Shown here in pieces: positions 7,338-8,610 of a stretch of 8,610 nucleotides of DNA (the first letter of the stretch is position 1; the number at the start of each line of letters is the position of its first letter). Below the pieces are notes generated by a model that saw only the letters and a list, made by a program, of their open reading frames with translations, was not told the origin of the DNA and made no database searches. The position numbers and the translations under genes are program-made. The stretch comes from Pseudomonadota bacterium (lineage in GTDB: Bacteria; Pseudomonadota; Gammaproteobacteria; Burkholderiales; Burkholderiaceae_C). The DNA is taken from the NCBI GenBank assembly GCA_023435325.1, contig JAEYRT010000219.1, positions 1-8,610 of the forward strand. The letters are read 5' to 3'.

Positions 7338-8387
7338 ATGAGTACGCCTTTGCTGATCCCCGCGCACAGTGGCATGCATCCCGCCATCACGCCCATGGCA
7401 TTTGTGAAAGCGGTGGTGCAGGCCTATGCATTGCGGGACATGTCGGCCGAGAGTGCCTTGCATGCGGCACAAATTGCGCCAGATGCACTCAACGATACCC
7501 AAGCATGCATCACAGCCTTGCAGATGGAGTTGCTGTGCGACTACGCCATGCGGGAACTGGATGATGAAGCCCTGGGCTGGTTCAGCCGCCGCTTGCCTTG
7601 GGGCAGCTATGGCTTGCTGGCGCGCGCCAGCATCAGCAGCCCGTCGCTGGGTTTGGCGGTGACACGCTGGTGCCGTCACCATGGGTTGCTGACACAGGAC
7701 ATTGCCTTGTCGGTGCTGCAAGATGGGCCGCTGGCCACCATTCGTCTGCAGACCCAGCGTGACCTTGGCGCCATGCAGGAGTTTTGCCTGGTGTCGGTGC
7801 TGCGCAACCTGCATGGCTTTGCCAGCTGGTTGGTCGATGCGCCCGTGCCTTTGCGCCGGGTCAGCTTGCCGTATGAGGCACCGGCCCACCATGCGGTGTA
7901 CGAGGTGCTGTTCGGCGCACCTGTGCAATTCGGGACGGAGAATGCCGTCGCCATGCTGGAGCTGGATGCGCATTGGCTGCAGCTGCCTCTGCTGCGCGAT
8001 GAAGCCGCGCTCAACACCATGCTGCAGCGGGCTTTGCCTATCCAGGTGCGCCCCTATAAGCCTGCACAAACCTTGGTGCAGCGCGTGCGCCAGGTCTTGG
8101 CGGCTCACCCGCAATGCGCGCACACAGCGGTCACGCTGGCGCAGGCGCTCAACATGGCACCGCGCAGTCTGTACCGCCAACTGCAGCAGCAAGGCACCAG
8201 CGTGCAGCAGCTCAAAGACGATGTGCGCCGCCACCGCGCCCTGCACCTGCTACAGCGTACCGACATGCCCATCAAGCGTGTGGCGCAGGCCTGCGGCTTT
8301 GCCAATGAAAAAAGCTTTATCCGTGCCTTTGTGCAGTGGATGGGACAGGCCCCCGGCCACTACCGCAACCATCAGCGGCAGCGCTGA
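7338..8387 (+). CDS. AraC-family transcriptional regulator with PF12625-like N-terminal domain
   Basis: 349 aa, cytoplasmic DNA-binding regulator; target unknown. Seen: residues 1 to about 210 resemble the 'arabinose-binding' N-terminal domain found in OruR- and MmsR-like AraC proteins, as I recall it. The C-terminal AraC domain has a first helix-turn-helix at about 264-283 (VTLAQALNMAPRSLYRQLQ) and a second at about 312-333 (IKRVAQACGFANEKSFIRAF), the latter with the typical spacing. The end GQAPGHYRNHQ fits the family's closing 'P..YR' motif. ATG 7338 is the only plausible start; no strong ribosome site precedes it, but the short inverted repeat GCAATAATTGC lies just upstream (7324-7334). 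The neighbours are an antiporter and a cation transporter, and it is not adjacent to the liu genes, so no regulon can be assigned. Confidence 0.9.
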   Translation: MSTPLLIPAHSGMHPAITPMAFVKAVVQAYALRDMSAESALHAAQIAPDALNDTQACITALQMELLCDYAMRELDDEALGWFSRRLPWGSYGLLARASISSPSLGLAVTRWCRHHGLLTQDIALSVLQDGPLATIRLQTQRDLGAMQEFCLVSVLRNLHGFASWLVDAPVPLRRVSLPYEAPAHHAVYEVLFGAPVQFGTENAVAMLELDAHWLQLPLLRDEAALNTMLQRALPIQVRPYKPAQTLVQRVRQVLAAHPQCAHTAVTLAQALNMAPRSLYRQLQQQGTSVQQLKDDVRRHRALHLLQRTDMPIKRVAQACGFANEKSFIRAFVQWMGQAPGHYRNHQRQR

Positions 8388-8397
8388 AAGCGCTTTT
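8380..8397 (+). terminator. Compact hairpin at the end of the AraC-type gene
   Basis: Arms AGCGCT (8380-8385) and AGCGCT (8389-8394), each self-complementary, can pair around the 3-nt loop GAA, followed by TTT at 8395-8397. The hairpin overlaps the TGA stop at 8385-8387. The stem is short and the T-run weak, so it is only a possible terminator. The inner AAAGCGCTTT is also a perfect 10-bp palindrome. Confidence 0.4.
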
Positions 8398-8406
8398 GTG
8401 TCACAC

Positions 8407-8475
8407 TGAGAATTATCCTAAAAATGTAGCTGCAAGCGCTTGATGTATAAGGCTTGAGAGGCAAAATTATTCTCA
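8407..8475. promoter_or_regulatory. Inverted repeat TGAGAATTAT/ATTATTCTCA flanking the intergenic repeat
   Basis: TGAGAATTAT (8407-8416) and ATTATTCTCA (8466-8475) are inverted copies matching at 9 of 10 positions, on either side of the repeat at 8420-8467 and just before the cation transporter start. Each resembles half of a GAGAAT-N-ATTCTC ferric-uptake-regulator (Fur) type site. Alternatively the two arms simply close a long stem around the repeat. Neither reading is proven. Confidence 0.35.
8420..8467 (+). repeat. Full palindromic intergenic repeat
   Basis: Plus-strand copy: AAAAATGTAGCTGC, arm AAGCGCTT (8434-8441), a 7-nt loop (8442-8448), arm AAGGCTT (8449-8455), then GAGAGGCAAAATT. 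The arms pair with a one-base bulge. Compared with the copy at 2107-2157, the outer stem base changes T to A on the left arm and A to T on the right, so pairing is kept. It lies between the AraC-type gene and the cation transporter gene. Confidence 0.65.
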
Positions 8476-8491
8476 ATTACAAAGGTGTGTG

Positions 8492-8610
8492 ATGGCACGG
8501 GCTCCCGATACTGCAGTCTCGCATTGGCTCACGCCCAGCGGTTTGCTGCGCGTGTCCGTGGTGGTGGCGCTGATCACCATCGTTCTCAAGATGACGGCCT
8601 GGTATGTCAC
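8492..8610 (+). CDS. Cation diffusion facilitator family transporter, N-terminal fragment
   Basis: 39 codons are visible before the window ends: MARAPDTAVSHWLTPSGLLR, then a hydrophobic segment VSVVVALITIVLKMTAWYV. This pattern, a short polar lead followed by a first membrane helix ending K.TAWYVT, resembles the start of FieF-like cation diffusion facilitators of Burkholderiales, which export divalent metals such as Fe, Zn or Co. No metal-binding motif is in the visible part, so the family call is tentative and the metal cannot be named. The start is supported by AAAGG at 8481-8485, 6 nt upstream. The gene continues to the right of the window. Confidence 0.6.
   Translation, partial: MARAPDTAVSHWLTPSGLLRVSVVVALITIVLKMTAWYV

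Noticed and set aside
1..8610. Previously undescribed defence, mobile or toxin system
   Set aside because: All long coding regions belong to recognisable housekeeping or metabolic families, and no recombinase, transposase, toxin-antitoxin pair or spaced repeat array is visible.

Overview
The window looks like chromosomal DNA of a GC-rich betaproteobacterium, most likely Burkholderiales, family Comamonadaceae (Comamonas/Acidovorax/Delftia type). This rests on codon bias, the protein sequences, Shine-Dalgarno sites of the GGAGACAAG type, and a short intergenic palindromic repeat that I recall as common in that family. The genus is an inference.

Left part (about 1-5370, minus strand). This is a leucine/isovalerate degradation (liu) operon, transcribed right to left as liuB, liuC, a DUF4126-type membrane protein gene, then liuD. 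The gaps between genes are 29, 32 and 59 bp. LiuB (carboxyltransferase) and LiuD (biotin carboxylase plus biotin carrier) together form 3-methylcrotonyl-CoA carboxylase, and LiuC hydrates its product, 3-methylglutaconyl-CoA, to HMG-CoA. The isovaleryl-CoA dehydrogenase (liuA), the HMG-CoA lyase (liuE) and the regulator liuR are not in the window. The operon as seen starts at liuB, directly opposite a divergent gene.

Right part (5466-8610, plus strand). A CPA1-family Na+/H+ antiporter with a long soluble C-terminal tail ends at a clear intrinsic terminator. It is followed by an AraC-family regulator with a PF12625-like N-terminal domain, which ends in a small hairpin. The last gene, cut by the window edge, looks like the start of a cation diffusion facilitator. 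The 95-bp divergent region between liuB and the antiporter carries a perfect 12-bp palindrome.

The structure not explained by genes is a palindromic repeat with the core TAGCTGCWAGCGCTTG. There are two full copies (2107-2157 and 8420-8467) and one half copy (49-70). The stems of the two full copies differ by a compensating base-pair change and both keep a 7-nt loop. One copy lies inside the liu operon and encodes the last residues and stop codon of the DUF4126 gene. I see no defence system, mobile element, CRISPR array or RNA gene. Apart from the repeats and regulatory candidates this is an ordinary metabolic region.
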